Positions 12,946 to 25,202 are shown, counted from the stretch's first letter. The stretch is DNA of 64,000 nucleotides from Phaseolus vulgaris (GCF_000499845.2 NC_023753.2:11044181-11108180), one strand, 5' to 3'. Translations and numbers: made by a program. Notes: generated by a model not told the origin, from the letters alone.

Positions 12946-14625
12946 CATATATATGTGGATCAAGTTACATACAGTGCGATTCAGAATATTATAGACAAAA
13001 CATGCTAATTAGAATCTTGTCCGTATTTGTGTGAGAGAAAAAAACGTCTATCAAATTCACTTGATAATCTTATAACTTTAAAACGTTGGATAGAAATATA
13101 CTTAGTGCACACTAAAAGTAATCGTAATGCAACCTTATATTTTTGTATCATTTTTTAAGACACTTGATATTTTAAATATAAGCTCATGCACATATTATTT
13201 TGACACAAATCCCACTTTGGTAATTACGTTTATATAACAGAAATACTTTATTTTATAATTATTCTAAAAAGTACCAATGACACCCAACAAAAAGAAGTGC
13301 GTGGAGTATGGATGATATCAAAATTTATTCTAAAATTTGAATATATGGATTTAATCATCTTAAAAGATTAACCAGTGTATCATTTATGTAATAAATTATG
13401 GTTTCACTCAAATTTAATTATGTATATATAAAAGATTAGGTGGAACTCCTAATATAAATAAATTTCAAGCCATTAAAGTTGTCACTCATTCATTGCTTTA
13501 ATCCATACACACCAATTTCACCTGTTGACCAATGAATTTTGAGAAGCATTAATTAATTAAAGGAATAATAAACGCTAAAAATTAAGGACATATACAATAT
13601 TTCTTTGTATCCTCACCTTAACAAATATCTCCTATACCCCATCAATTTCCAAAAAAATTATTTTACATATTTTAAAAATAACTTTTGAATTCTTTTTTTA
13701 AGAATGTTTCTTGGACATACTTTTCGGAATTCATAAAATATATTTTTGGAAAACAATTTCTAGAACAAAACTTTTGGAATAAACTTTCCATAACATATTA
13801 TATATGTTTAGAAATATGTTTTTTGAAATAAAATTTTCAAAGTATGTTCTAAAGTATGTTCTAGAAATTTTTTTCCAAAATATGACGAATTAGATTGAAC
13901 ATTTTGAATATTTGACCTTGATGGAATGTATAAAAAAAGAAATTTGATGAGATACAGGAATAAACACTCTTTAGTATTATTGCAACCAGAACTAATTATA
14001 TTTTGATTTTTTATTATTGTGTAGTACTATGTGTTGAAAATCTTTTCCAACCTTCTTTCCTTAATATTGTATATTTATAAATACAGATTTATATTTTATT
14101 TTATGATCTATTTTAATATTGTTTTTCTTAATATGTTTTCTTATTTACTCACAATAAGTTATTATTATTAATCTTTATTATGAGATACTCCAAACTATAA
14201 AGAACTTTTTTATTTTATTTTATTTTATTTATACGGTCCGCAGATCAGCAGTTATTCACGAAGGACCAAACATATTAATCTACAAATTAATTATATGTTT
14301 TTTTTTAAAAAAATTTAAATTTGAAAGTTTCTTAAATATTCTCAAGCAACAATTTTTAAAATCAAAGATAACCAAAAAGAATATGATAATAAAGTATAAA
14401 TAATAGAAGAAAAAAAGATAAAAACTATTATACCACCTCCATTTATCTAAATGTACATTTTCAATCTTGAAAATCAAAGTTGTATATACATTTCGATAAC
14501 ATGCAACACATTAAAAAATGAACGTTTCTTAAAAACCTATAAAAAATAATAACATAAGCGCAGAAATCTACTACAACACAACTCTAAGCTTTAAGTATTA
14601 TAAAAAATACAAAAAAGAAAAGTTT
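12946..14625. other. AT-rich spacer, no gene seen
   Basis: No open frame of note and no recognisable repeat family. Around 13680-13880 the element TTTTGGAA / TTTCCAAAA recurs in variants on both strands, which gives weak inverted symmetry but no defined element. Confidence 0.5.
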
Positions 14626-14990
14626 GGAAATGTAACATCCCTAATTTTTTATTTTTTATTTTATGTGTGCAATATCTAATTAACATATAAACATATATTG
14701 TTTTCTCATATTTGTATCTCAAAATATATCTCTCCTCATAGGGATTTAATATATATATCCAAAAAGTTTTAAAAAAAAAACAAAGCAAAGCATTCAATTT
14801 AAAACTATCTAATCCTTCTGCTGCTCATTGAGGAGCTCTATTACCTGCAATCTCATATGCTCCCGTGGGAATACACGATCATCACAGTTAGAGAAACAAC
14901 ACAACCAAATAACAGGTAAGCTAGCCATAAAACACAAAATTCTATAAAATTTCACTTTGAAATTAATAAAACATAAATCATAAGTCTTAT

Positions 14991-15090
14991 ACAAATTCTC
15001 AAATCATCAAATGTCCTACAAATTCTCAAATCATCAAGTGTCATACAAATTCTCAAATCATCAAGTGTCATACAAATTCTCAATTTCATC
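14991..15090. repeat. 27-bp tandem repeat, 3.7 copies, inside a solo LTR
   Basis: The 27-bp unit starts ACAAATTCTCAAATCATCAA. Full copies begin at 14991, 15018 and 15045 and a partial copy begins at 15072. The copies differ at only a few bases. Confidence 0.9.
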
Positions 15091-15653
15091 TTTCAAATGT
15101 CAGACTTCCACTGACTCATATAACATAGACACTTGACTCTACTTCCGGAAGACTCGTGCGTTGACTTAGACTCAGAGATCGGCACCTGTCATACTATATC
15201 ATTGTGAAATCCACACAGCTATGCGCATATATAATCTCAATATCATCTCTCTCCTAGTATGACAGGGTTAACTCATATAACAGGTCAAGTTAGTTATCTT
15301 TCAAACAACTTACCCATTCATATGAACCTCCTTCGACTCTCACCACCTGAATAACTTCATCTATATGATTCCATTATCTCAGTAGAGTCAGGATATCTCC
15401 TTCTAGACGAATCCCTAGTCAATGCACATCCTAAACAATCTTAACACGGTATTTTCTTTCCTGAAAATACTATGTCTTGATCTTACTTTCACATCATTGC
15501 ACACTTCTTTTAACACATCGATACTCCATACAATCATAACATATAAATTAACTTTCTAATAATCCAAATATATCCAAAAAGTTATTTAACAATAGTAATC
15601 TAAAATAAACTATGCTAAAATAATAAAAGTAGCAATATTCATATATGTATACA

Positions 15654-15773
15654 AAATTTTGGTTTGAACGAAAATATTTTAGGTTGTTCGAAATCACACC
15701 AGAGAGCACCCAGAAATTTTGGTTTGAACGAAAATATTTTAGGTTGATCGAAAACACACCAGAGAGCACCCAG
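15654..15773. repeat. 60-bp tandem duplication inside a solo LTR
   Basis: Two adjacent 60-bp copies, 15654-15713 and 15714-15773, both containing TTTTGGTTTGAACGAAAA and ending CAGAGAGCACCCAG-like. Only two or three bases differ. Confidence 0.92.
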
Positions 15774-16869
15774 ATTAACAAAGACTCTGCTATAGCTAAA
15801 ATTTCTCTCATCAACATCAAACAACCAATACTCAACAACATTATAATTGTATAACAGCAACCATATATCAAATTTCACCTTCAATCTTCTAACCTAGTGT
15901 TCTATTGGAAATTAAGGCTAGCTTCCCTTACCTGAAAATTAGAAGATGTTCAATAAGAGCTCCAAAACCACCAAGAACCCAAAGGTAACTTAACCTGTAA
16001 CACAGAGTCCTAATAAAAAATCTAACTATATCACTAAGACCCTGAGCTAACAGAGATTAACCCTGAAGCTAAAAGGGTCACATGCAAGCAAGGAAGAAAA
16101 CAACCTAACAAGTTCCAAATTTGACTCAAAGAGAAGAGCAAAAATGAACTTACTCTATCAGAGATTCTGATCGAGCAGTCTTGTAGTACTCACTGCCAGG
16201 AGTCTGATGGTGGACTCTGATCGTCGAACAAATGAACGAGGAAGTCAGAATTGTAGAGAGAAGGGAGAGGAAAGGAAAAGAACTTTCTAGAGAGATGGTG
16301 GTTCTTTTTAAAATGAAACCTGAATAACTGAATTTCTATTTATATGCCCTTTTCATTTAAAATTATTCAGGAATCATTTAAAATATACCACTTCTACTCT
16401 AAAGTAATTTTCTAGATCCTTACAGGAAATATATCACATGTATTGTGATTAAATTTCATAAAATTAATCACGAAAAGATTCTAACAAACTTATAAAAAAA
16501 ATATTACTAGTTCTATTTCAAAGAAAATTCTTTTATGTTGAAATGCTTTGATTCTTGAAGTAAATTCTTTTATGTTATAAAATGCTTTGATTCTTGAAGT
16601 AAATATAAGAGGGCTTCTCACAATATGTTTCACTTTTTTAAAATTTATTATTTATTATTATTTTTTCAATAAAAAATAAAATAAATAAATTGAAATATTT
16701 AAGGTGTCTCAACCTTCATTAAAAAAATAATTTATGTTCTAAAAACAACTTCTACAAATCCTACACTCTACACAAAAATATTTTCTTTACCATAGTGCCT
16801 CCAATATATAGGATTCCTACTAGGCTCTTAAGATATTTGAATGGATGAATGTAAATAAATTATGATTAT

Positions 16870-17351
16870 CTCATGCATCTCTTTTTGATAAGTTAAGCCC
16901 ATCAAGCTTCGTTGAGCTTAGATTTTCTTTTTGCAGGGAGTTCTTGTTGGGCTGGAGCAATGTAACTTTGATCTGAAATGTTTTTTGAGCATTCTTTTTC
17001 ATGTGTTGATTTTCTTTGGGTTGGAGTACATTCTTCTGCATGGAAGCAACCTCTTCCAACAAGACTTGCGATGTTTTTTGAAGCAGTGACCGCATGAGCT
17101 TTAGTCATCAGAACTGCAGTATATCTTTTTGGTTTGAAGGTTTGTGTTGAGGATGTTCATAAGTTAGGTTTCCTTTGCTTCTTTAATTAGGCAACTTGTT
17201 TGTCTTCAAACTATTGGTGGGTTGGGTGATGCTTTCTTTGTGAAGGTTTTGAGATCACCTTTTTCCGTTTTAGTATGTTTGTAAAAGGGTTGCAGTGCTC
17301 TTACTACTCTCACTTATATTCTTCTTTATAGCTGATAAAAAAAAAAGAGGT
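16870..17351 (+). mobile_element. Probable L1-type LINE 3' tail
   Basis: A G/T-rich block without coding potential that ends TTCTTTATAGCTGATAAAAAAAAAAG, the same style of end as the LINE tails at 7345, 35505 and 60950. It is interpreted as a 5'-truncated L1 copy. The short open frames here contain no known domain. The left edge is approximate. Confidence 0.4.
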
Positions 17352-17849
17352 TATGACTGGTATTATTTTCTTCCCATGTCTTTAGTTAAGCTATTTGCAC
17401 TGTACAAGAATATGAATTGAAAACTCAAGTAAGAAAAAAATTATACTAAACTTTTTCTGTATATATATATGAAAACACTACAAGAAAATCATTAAATAAA
17501 AACAATTTTAGAGATAAAAACAATTAGTTGTTATATTAACTAAATTAGATACTAAAAAAAATTTTGGTATCTAAATTAGTTTTTATTATTGATAAATATT
17601 TTCTAAATTGATATTTAACTAACTACCAAAGTTTTAGCTACCAATTACTTAGATTTTAAAGTTGGTAGCTAAAATATTGGTAGCTAATTAGATACCAATT
17701 TATCAATAATAGAAACTAATGTAGATATCAATAATTTTTTAGTCTCTACACTAGTGCAAAAAAGACTTATTTCGACACTACATTTAAGGCGCTTTTACGG
17801 CCAGACGTCGTCTTTCAAAACGTGGTGACATTTTTTAAATTAAATTTCT

Positions 17850-18040
17850 CTAAGAGGACAACTATTTGGTAAAGTTGCCTTCTTAAGAAAGTGCTTGGTG
17901 TAAGATGGCGGCTGTGAGGTAAAACCGCCTTTTTAAAAGAAAGTGTTTTGTCTAAGAAGGCGGCTTTATCTCATAGCCGCCTTCTTACACCAAGCGCTTT
18001 GTTGTAAGAAGACGGTTTTACCAAATAGTTGTCCTCTTAG
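17850..18040. repeat. Large inverted repeat (hairpin) in the CACTA subterminal region
   Basis: The left arm starts CTAAGAGGACAACTATTTGG and the right arm ends with its inverse CCAAATAGTTGTCCTCTTAG. Each arm is about 80 bp with a loop of about 28 bp. Pairing includes the GGCGGCT/AGCCGCC blocks. A transcript would fold into a long near-perfect hairpin. Confidence 0.85.
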
Positions 18041-18564
18041 ACTCTTTTTATTACCCTAACTTAGAGTACGCCAGTTACGCTTTCATACTTCCTTTATCTT
18101 TGACGCTTCGTTTTCTCTTCTGCTCTGTGCTTCTTCTTCGTTTTCCTCAAGTCATTGTCTTCTTCGAGCCATTGTGTAAGTTTCTTTCGAGCTCTCTGCT
18201 TTTTCTTCACCATTGCTTTTTTTTTTCTCTTATTTGTTTCTTTTCTCCCATTGTTGTGAAGGTTCTTCGTCGTTCCTACTTTCATTGTCTTCCACGTTGT
18301 TCTTTGAGTTTTTGTTATTCCTCCATTTGGTTCTTCACCGCTGCCACTAGTCCGCCACTGCCATTGCCACCGCTCTTCACCATCATTGTTACCTCTTCAT
18401 AGACATCTATTCTAACCTAACAACTAACATATTATATAATAATGCATATATTAATTATAAATTAATAATTAACATAGGGAGGTGTAAAAGAGCGGTTTTT
18501 ACCATAGTCACCCTCTTTGTTTGAATCTAAGAAGGCGAGTCGCCTTCTTTGCTTTAGGACATAA

Positions 18565-20009
18565 TGTTGAAGATGGCTGAAGCTCATCTCTATCCAGTCT
18601 TAGTGTGTTTGATGTAGATGTTAGCTAGGTTGCTTTGTAGGTTGTTGTATGTCTTAGATGATCTCGTCCTTTAAGGTTGTGTGTATTCAAGTTTGCCTTT
18701 TGCTGCATGACCCATCCTAGATGCCAAATCAAGGTAGTAAGATCAAGCTCAAGATATGGTTAAACGGCTTTGGAAAAGCTTTTTAAAGTTTTCTTAAACG
18801 GTTTGATTCAATACAAAAATAAATCTGTTTTATTGAGAAGCAATCGGTTTATTTCTTTTCTGTTAAAGGCTTTTCGAAATTCTGTTAGGGCACCAAAGGT
18901 ACAGCTCAGTCTGTTATTTCAGTTAAGCTGAGTTGGCAACTTTATCATCTTTTAACCTGTTGTTTTTCAAAATCAATTTGTTGTTTTGCTAACTGCTCTG
19001 TAACTGTTTTTTTAAAAGTGGTTAGAAATTGTTCTCTATAAAATAAAATGTCCTTCTCACGTAAAGGGATGCTGAACAATCACAGTTTTAACAGAGATAC
19101 AACATTCTGTGTGTGAGAAAGTGAATTGAAAAGGTTTTGCAAAGGTTTTTCAAAAGTGAAATACATGTGAGCTTGTTCTTGAAGAACCTTGTGCTGGTAC
19201 TGTCTTGGAGCAAATAGAACAACTGGTTTATGTTCTTGCAACATTGTTTCAGGTGTAATCTTTTCCTTATTCACTCTTGTATTGGTTTTGAGCGTTAGTC
19301 AGTCTGGATAGGGTTTCTTGGAGTGCAAGGTATGCTGGAATAGTGTTTTTCAGCCTTGATAGTTGAGGTTCTTGAAGGGTTCAAGAACTGTTGTGTGTTT
19401 GTAATTGATTGTATCAGTTTTTAGTGGATTACACCTTGGAGTGAGGTGAACTGGACGTAGCTCTTGATGAGTGAACCAATATAAAAATTCTTGTGTGGTT
19501 CTTCTCTCATCCCTGCACTTAATTCTGTAATTTCACATAATCTGTCAAGAAAGGAATCTGTTATATTGAAACTAAATCTGTTAATTATGGACCTGGTTAG
19601 ATCTGCTGTTCTAACTTGTTAATCAACCCTTCAATCATAAATCAAGTTGCAGTGTGAATCTGTAATAAGATAAGAAGGGTAAACTGGTTCCTTTAACTAA
19701 ATTGTGACATTTGGTTCATTACTCTAGATGGCTTATGTTAAGTAAAAATTGATTAATTTTGTACCTTAAACTGCAACTTTATAAATAGTGAAGGTTAATC
19801 AATTTGGTTCTGGTATTGCTGCTGGTTGATCTAAAATGTGCTGATCTTGTTTTAATTGTGTCAGATTCATCTGTAAAAACAATCTGTTCCTTTTAATATC
19901 AATATGTTCTTTTCACCTCTGTTACATAGTAAATTAGATTGTTTGCGAAAATTTGATAAGCTCAATTCACCTCTCCCCTCTTGATCTTAAACACTGCTTA
20001 ACTCTAACA
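18565..20009 (+). mobile_element. Solo LTR, SIRE-like copia family, target duplication CATAA
   Basis: Starts TGTTGAAGATGGC and ends ACTCTAACA. CATAA occurs at 18560-18564 and again at 20010-20014, a perfect 5-bp target duplication. It resembles the LTRs at 28239-29226 and 33398-34518: shared blocks include TTCTTGAAGGGTTCAAG, TTAGTGGATTACAC/CC, GAGTGAACCA and a C-rich stretch just before the end. A TATA-like CTCTATAAAATA lies near 19034. It sits inside the CACTA element, so it is the youngest layer of the nest. Confidence 0.88.
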
Positions 20010-20131
20010 CATAAGACTACACGCTGATCAAAAGCGGCTAGAAAGCCATCGTTGTTAAACTTTTCTACACTAGTGCAATTATTATTTTTTGTATCTAAAA
20101 TTTGTTTCTATTTAGTGAGTTTCTAGTTCTG

Positions 20132-20590
20132 AAATATTTGAAATGAAAGTAGCATGTATAATTAATTTTGGATAACACCATAATCAATTACAAATATGTT
20201 AATATTTTATTTGTAATTATATTTGTTAGATAATTAAAATTAAAATATTAAATTAAATTAAATTAATTATAATTATTTTTAATATATTATTACTTAAAAA
20301 TGTTAGTTTTGAGTATTAAATTTTGTGATATTTTTTATTTGATATAAAACTTATTTTAAATTTAATTTATATTTTTCAAATATTATTTTATTAATTATTT
20401 TATGAATATATCACTATATATAAAAAAATGTATCACATCAATTAAATCAATTATATTGCTATAGTTATTTTTCTTTACTTTCTATTTTTTCTTTTCGCAA
20501 TATTTTTTAAAAGCTATCATGTTAGACATCATTATGAAACTTAACATCTCAGTTAGGTTGATCCCTCAAGTTTCAACAATCATCTACCAC
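20132..20590. other. AT-rich spacer, nothing recognised
   Basis: No open frames and no recognisable repeat. Runs of TTAAATTAAATTAAATTAATT near 20245 are low-complexity sequence. Confidence 0.5.
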
Positions 20591-20687
20591 CACATGAAAA
20601 AAATATTATTAAAAAAATGAGAAAAAGAAAAAGAAAGGAAATGCAAGCAAATAAGAAGAGACTAGGCCAAAACCCATAGAATAAAAC

Positions 20688-21210
20688 CTAAGAAAAACAA
20701 TACTTAGGTAATCTAGACCTATTAGTAAAGAATTCTAAGAATAGACTAGATGGAAGCCTATTATACCAATGAAATTGTTCTCTATGAATAAAATATAAGT
20801 TAGCAAGCTTGTCAGCGCAAGCATTGCCTTCACAAAAAATGTGAGAAATTCTAAATCTGATTTTTCCATGATAATCAAGGCTTTTGTTCCACCTATTATG
20901 AAGAATCCAAGGAACATTAGTTCTAGCAGTAAAAGCAGCACAAACCAAGGCAAAATCACATTCAAGCTATAAACTATAAAAACTCATATTTTTAGCTTCT
21001 TCAATGGCATGAATAACTCCATAGAACTCAGAAACCAAAACATTTTGGATATCAAGAAATGTAGAGAAACCACCAATGAACTCCCCCCTCCCATACTTCC
21101 ACAAAAAATACCACCACAAGTAGCAAAACTAAGAGAACCCCTAGCAGCCCCATCAATATTAATTTTAACCTAACTAGGGGAAGGAAACTCCCATTTAACA
21201 AGAAGAGGAT
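20688..21210 (-). pseudogene. LINE RNase H domain remnant
   Basis: On the minus strand VKINIDGAARGS, then a VSEFYGVIHAIEEA segment, then GNACADKLANL form a recognisable plant LINE RNase H. Candidate catalytic Asp and Glu residues are present in each block. A run of G near 21085 shifts the frame and a stop precedes the domain. It would degrade template RNA during target-primed reverse transcription, but cannot be expressed intact. Confidence 0.8.
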
Positions 21211-22649
21211 TAAGAACTTTGCCACTACGAGTATTGATATCAAAGAACTTAAGCATAGAGAATTCAAACATATCATTCCTTATGGGGATTTTAGACGAAT
21301 TACCCACTAGGCAAGTGAAGTCTTTAATGGTGGAAATGGCCTTAGAAAGATAATCTTAGCCATAAATCTAGCATAATTTCTCATACATCATATGATCCAA
21401 ATAGGTAAGGTAATCACAACAAGTTTAATCAAATTAATCAAAGGACTATCATCACTTTTAATAAAAGAAATGAGGTCATCCACATTAGAGAAATGAACAT
21501 TAAGAAAAAAAATTGAATCCAATTCAAAATATGCAAAGCATGAGGACGTTCAAAAAATAAATGTTGAATGGATTCTTCTTGCTTTTCACAAAGAGTACAC
21601 ATAGAGCATGTATGAAACCTATGTGTTGAATGTGTTGGTCAATAGGAAACCTCCCATGAAAAACTTTCCAAAGTACCAGAGTTTTGGAATGAAGAATATA
21701 TTGAGACTAAATGAGCTCACCCCAACCACAAGGAACTTCTAGATCCAAGAAAAAATTCCTAACAAATTTGAGAGTGAAATTACCAGAGTCTTCTAGAGTC
21801 CAATTGGGAGTATCCTTCTCCTACCTAATAATGATATTTAAAAAAAATGATTTGTTTGTTGAAGAGTCAAGGGAATAATCCAATTACTACAATTCCAGTC
21901 TTGGGAAACTGTATTCACCAGAGAACTTCTATAACCATCAGGTACCTCTGCAATGGTTAATAAACAGGTAGAAGAACATCATTAATCATTCCAAAAATAA
22001 TATCAGTACATTTATCAACAGTCCAAGAGGTATGCTCAAGAAGAGTGTCATCCCAGTCCAAATAGAAGAGGATCTATAGGCCAAGCTGAGTTGATACTTA
22101 CATTTAAGAACTCTAGCTTTCAGGAGAAGAAACCAAGGCTTATTACTATAAGCAAAGTTCCAAGTAAGTTTGAGAAGATAAGCATTATTCTCATACTTTA
22201 AGTTATTAATCTTCAATCCTCTATTCTCAAAAGGAGAATTAATCTTCATAATGTCACCAATCTAAATGAAATTTTTGCTCCATTGCTCAACTTGCTTAAG
22301 AAGAGAAGTAGGTCATTTATACACATTAAAGTTATAAGCAAGGAAACTAGTAACCACATTATTAACCAGTTGGATCTGACCCATCATGCTAAGAGATTTC
22401 CCTTTTTCAATATGCAAGCTTCAATTTGACTTTATTAGCCAATGGTTGAAGAAATATGAGCTTGGGAGTACTAACAAATATAGGGCACCCCCTAAATAGT
22501 TAAATGGTAAAGAGAACTAACTGCAAGAGAGATGTCTTTGAACCTTTGTACTGAATCTTGCAGAATTATCCATGAAGAATAAGCTACTTTTAGAATTGTT
22601 CACATACTGATCAAAAAAATCACCATATTTTAATACTTAAATTTTTAAG

Positions 22650-23900
22650 AGACTTATTATCCACTCTACAGAAAACAAATATATCATCAACATATATATT
22701 ATGATAAAGAGTGATATAACCTTTAAGGCTAGCCATATGCAAAATCTTCTTATCATTCACAAACTTAGAAATATCTCTGCTTAGAACCTTCTCCGCAAGA
22801 CAAAAAAGTAAGGGAGATAAAAGATCACATTATCTCACACCTCTACTACAAGGAAAAAAGCCTATAGAACTTTCATTTATCCTAATAGAAAGCATAGTTG
22901 ATCAAATAATTGTACTAATCCAACTGAAAAATGAATGATGGAATCCAAAGTCCTTCAATACCAGCAATAAGAAAATTCAACTTAGAGTATCAAAGACTTT
23001 ATGAATATCAACTTTATAAATCACATTGCCTCCTCTGACCTTTTTAGAAAGCATGTTAATAGCCTCATAAGCAATACCAATACAATCATGAATTTGTATG
23101 CCCTTCACAAACCCATATTGATTAGGAGAAATGATTATTAAACCCACCATAACAAGCCTATGCCAGTATTTTAGAAATGATCTTAAACTTGAAATCATCC
23201 AAAACAATGGAACTGGAATCTTTAATGGAATCAACACCTTGAATCTTAGGAATGAGGGAGACCACATTGTTATTCATCCAAGGAAGAATCCAATTTTGTT
23301 TAAAAAACTGCTAAACAACTTTGCAAACATTTGTCCCAACAATCTCTTAGCAAGAAGGACAGAAAACATCAACAAAATCATCAAGACCAGGGGCATTATT
23401 ACCATTAAGATTAAAAACAACATTCCTAATTTCCAAATCATCCAAACATTTAATCAGCATAATATTCTCCTTAGAAGAAACCATATCAAGAACGCATGTA
23501 CCAATGAAATCATTTGTATTACCAGTAATGTAAGCATTATGATTAGAATCAACATAGGTTTTTGTAAAAATCCAAAATATGATCCTCGATGAGCTTAGGA
23601 TCCTCAATAACAAAATTTTCATCTCGTAATATATTAATCCCATTAGAATTATTTCTTTTTTTTACCACCGCATGGAAAAAAGCAGTGGTTTTGTCCCCAT
23701 CTTTAAACCAGAGCATCCTAGCCTTCTCTTTTCAAAACAAGTATTAAATATGAAGGGCATGATCAAACTCCTCTTTAGGAGTCTTCTATTGACAAATAAG
23801 AGTTCAATGACATGTGGACTAACACTCTCTAATTTTTGCTGCATATCCAAGAGGGAGTTTTGCTTAAGAATCACTTCATTTTGAAAATTACCAAAAGAAA
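22650..23900 (-). pseudogene. LINE reverse transcriptase remnant
   Basis: Typical L1 RT blocks appear on the minus strand in the right order: FNLNGNNAPGLDDF (about 23400), QYGFVKGIQIHDCI (about 23110), the first catalytic block KVDIHKVFDTLS (about 23000) and an intact IYVDDIFVF catalytic centre (about 22690). They lie in different frames with many stops between them. The motif order and the FVKGIQIHDC block are diagnostic of plant L1 elements. Confidence 0.85.
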
Positions 23901-24192
23901 TTTTATTTTGAGCTCAATTTTCAAACTTTTCAATTTATGTTGCAAAATATAGATAGGGTAACCAACAACAATATTTTTCCAAGAATCATGAATAAGCTCC
24001 ATACATGTTTTATCCTGAAGCCACATATTAAAGAACCTAAAAGAGCTAGTCTTATGTAAACAATTACTAAAACAAAGACTAGTAGAAATAGGGGATGATT
24101 AGAACAATTTCTAACGAAAACTTAAAAAATCTCATTTTTACTTTTTTCTTTATCTCATCTTCTAATCTGAAAAAAAAGAGTATTGGTGTTAT

Positions 24193-25058
24193 GGTTCCTA
24201 CTGGTTGACTCGCTTTGCCGGTTGACTCGAACGGCAGCCTTTAGCCCTTCTATCTCCACCTGAGAATCGTGCTTCCTTGATCAAGAATCCTCTCACCTGC
24301 AAAGACAAAGGGGCGCCCTAGCGGCCGTTTGCACTCTGACGCTCAAGCCAATATTAGCGCAAAGAAACACCAAGAGTGTATATTAGCTTCAGTCTTAGAA
24401 ACTGTGTACCTTGCTAGGGTTCTTGGCACCCTTTATATAGGTTAAAACTAGGGTTTACCTTGATGTTGTATTTAGGGTTCCCTGGGGAACGTCCTTGCGC
24501 CACTATTTGCATAATCCTAGCGTCTCTAGCACATGAACTTCCCTTAACTAGAGTGCAACGAATAACAGAGTGGCCGCTTGGGTACCAACTTGTGCACCTA
24601 ATCTCTAGCGTCATTTGCTTTGTGGGTGCCATAAGTATTCACGTGCCATGCATGCAGCCTTTCTTGAAAACCCTAACCCTAATGGGCTTTAGCGCCTCCC
24701 AAGATTATTCATACGTTTCGCGCCTTCATACGCTATACACACCACGTGCATGGATCATTCGTGACTCAGGCTTCCCACATATCTCATGTCTTAACTGTTA
24801 ACTTAGCATAACTCTAGGGCCCACCTTACGTGGCCTTATACAACGTTCAAAACACCGATGTCCGATCTTCTCCCTCTGCTGGTGAGGTTCGATGTCGATC
24901 TCCAACATCGGGGTCTATGATACCAATGTCCAAAGACTAACCAATGCCCTGATAGGTGTGTTTGGGATCCACCTCACGTGGCCCCTTCCATTACCAAGCA
25001 TCATTGCGTGATGTCTGAGGTCAGTATCTGAGTCGATAACCGAAGACTGGTCACGACA
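24193..25058 (-). mobile_element. Solo LTR, target duplication GTTAT
   Basis: GTTAT at 24188-24192 is repeated at 25059-25063. The LTR starts GGTTCCTACTGG and ends TCACGACA. The start resembles that of the solo LTR at 54689 (TGTTCCTGCTAGG), which suggests the first base has changed from T to G. A minus-strand TATA box is visible in CTTTATATAGG (24431-24441) and the block near 24340 reads TTGAGCGTCAGAGTGC on the minus strand, a motif typical of plant gypsy-type LTRs. It is much GC-richer than its surroundings. No interior is attached. Confidence 0.72.
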
Positions 25059-25063
25059 GTTAT

Positions 25064-25202
25064 GACCTTATATCCTCTTCAGTATTAATGTTAAGTTAGA
25101 TATTTGTTGTTTGTTGTCTAATGACGGGATCAATAGGTAGTGGGCTACTTTTGTTCTTATCAATGTTGGAAACCTACACTGAATGATTATATTATCAAAA
25201 TA

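Larger units (their letters stand above)
14631..16424. mobile_element. Solo LTR, about 1.8 kb, target duplication GGAAA
   Basis: Begins TGTAACATCC and ends CCTTACA, the TG...CA ends of an LTR. The 5 bp before it (14626-14630) and after it (16425-16429) are both GGAAA, a perfect 5-bp target duplication. No primer-binding site, polypurine tract or coding interior is attached, so it is a solo LTR left by LTR-LTR recombination. Segments resemble the solo LTR at 55603-57327: ATCATCACAGTT, GGTAAGCTA, CTTCCGGAAGA and TTCCCTTACCTGAA appear in the same order. TGTAACA starts are common in plant Ty3/gypsy LTRs, so gypsy is likely but unproven. It contains two tandem repeats. Confidence 0.8.
17749..20075. 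mobile_element. Non-autonomous CACTA element, itself interrupted by a solo LTR
   Basis: The left end reads CACTAGTGCAAAAAAG and the inverted right end reads CACTAGTGTAGAAAAG (13 of 16 match), typical CACTA terminal inverted repeats. Inside are GC-richer subterminal blocks built on GGCGGCT and AGCCGCC, a strong hairpin at 17850-18040 and the palindrome GAAGGCGAGTCGCCTTC near 18530. Removing the solo LTR (18565-20009 plus one CATAA) leaves about 0.88 kb and no transposase, so it is non-autonomous. The 3-bp flanks (CTA and CAA) match only partly, and the boundaries could be off by several bases because CACTAGTG is itself palindromic. Confidence 0.7.
17476..20131. mobile_element. CACTA-type MITE, split by a nested insertion
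   Basis: The left part (17476-17748) begins CACTACAAGAAAATCATT. The right part (about 20076-20131) continues the same element and ends in a degenerate inverse of that terminus. AAA flanks both ends, a possible but weakly informative 3-bp target duplication. Together the two parts total about 329 bp, the same length as a related MITE at 57907-58235 that has matching internal blocks (TTGGTAGCTAATTAGATA, ATATCAATAATTTTTTAGTC). There is no coding capacity. The intervening DNA (17749-20075) is a later CACTA insertion. Confidence 0.7.
20590..24120 (-). mobile_element. 5'-truncated L1-type LINE with RNase H
   Basis: Read on the minus strand the order is RT N-terminal linker (about 24100-23400), RT core (23640-22650), connection (22250-21990), zf-RVT zinc finger (about 21750-21540) and RNase H (about 21190-20760). 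This is the C-terminal two thirds of a plant L1 ORF2. The endonuclease is missing, so the copy is 5'-truncated near 24.1 kb, as is usual for LINEs. Frameshifts and stops interrupt it throughout. The 3' end lies in the T-rich (minus-strand) region near 20590. A solo LTR begins just upstream at 24193. Confidence 0.88.

Noticed and set aside
7520..12950. Target duplication for the first copia element
   Set aside because: Flanks TAACA and CATAT do not match, and shifting the borders by a few bases does not help.
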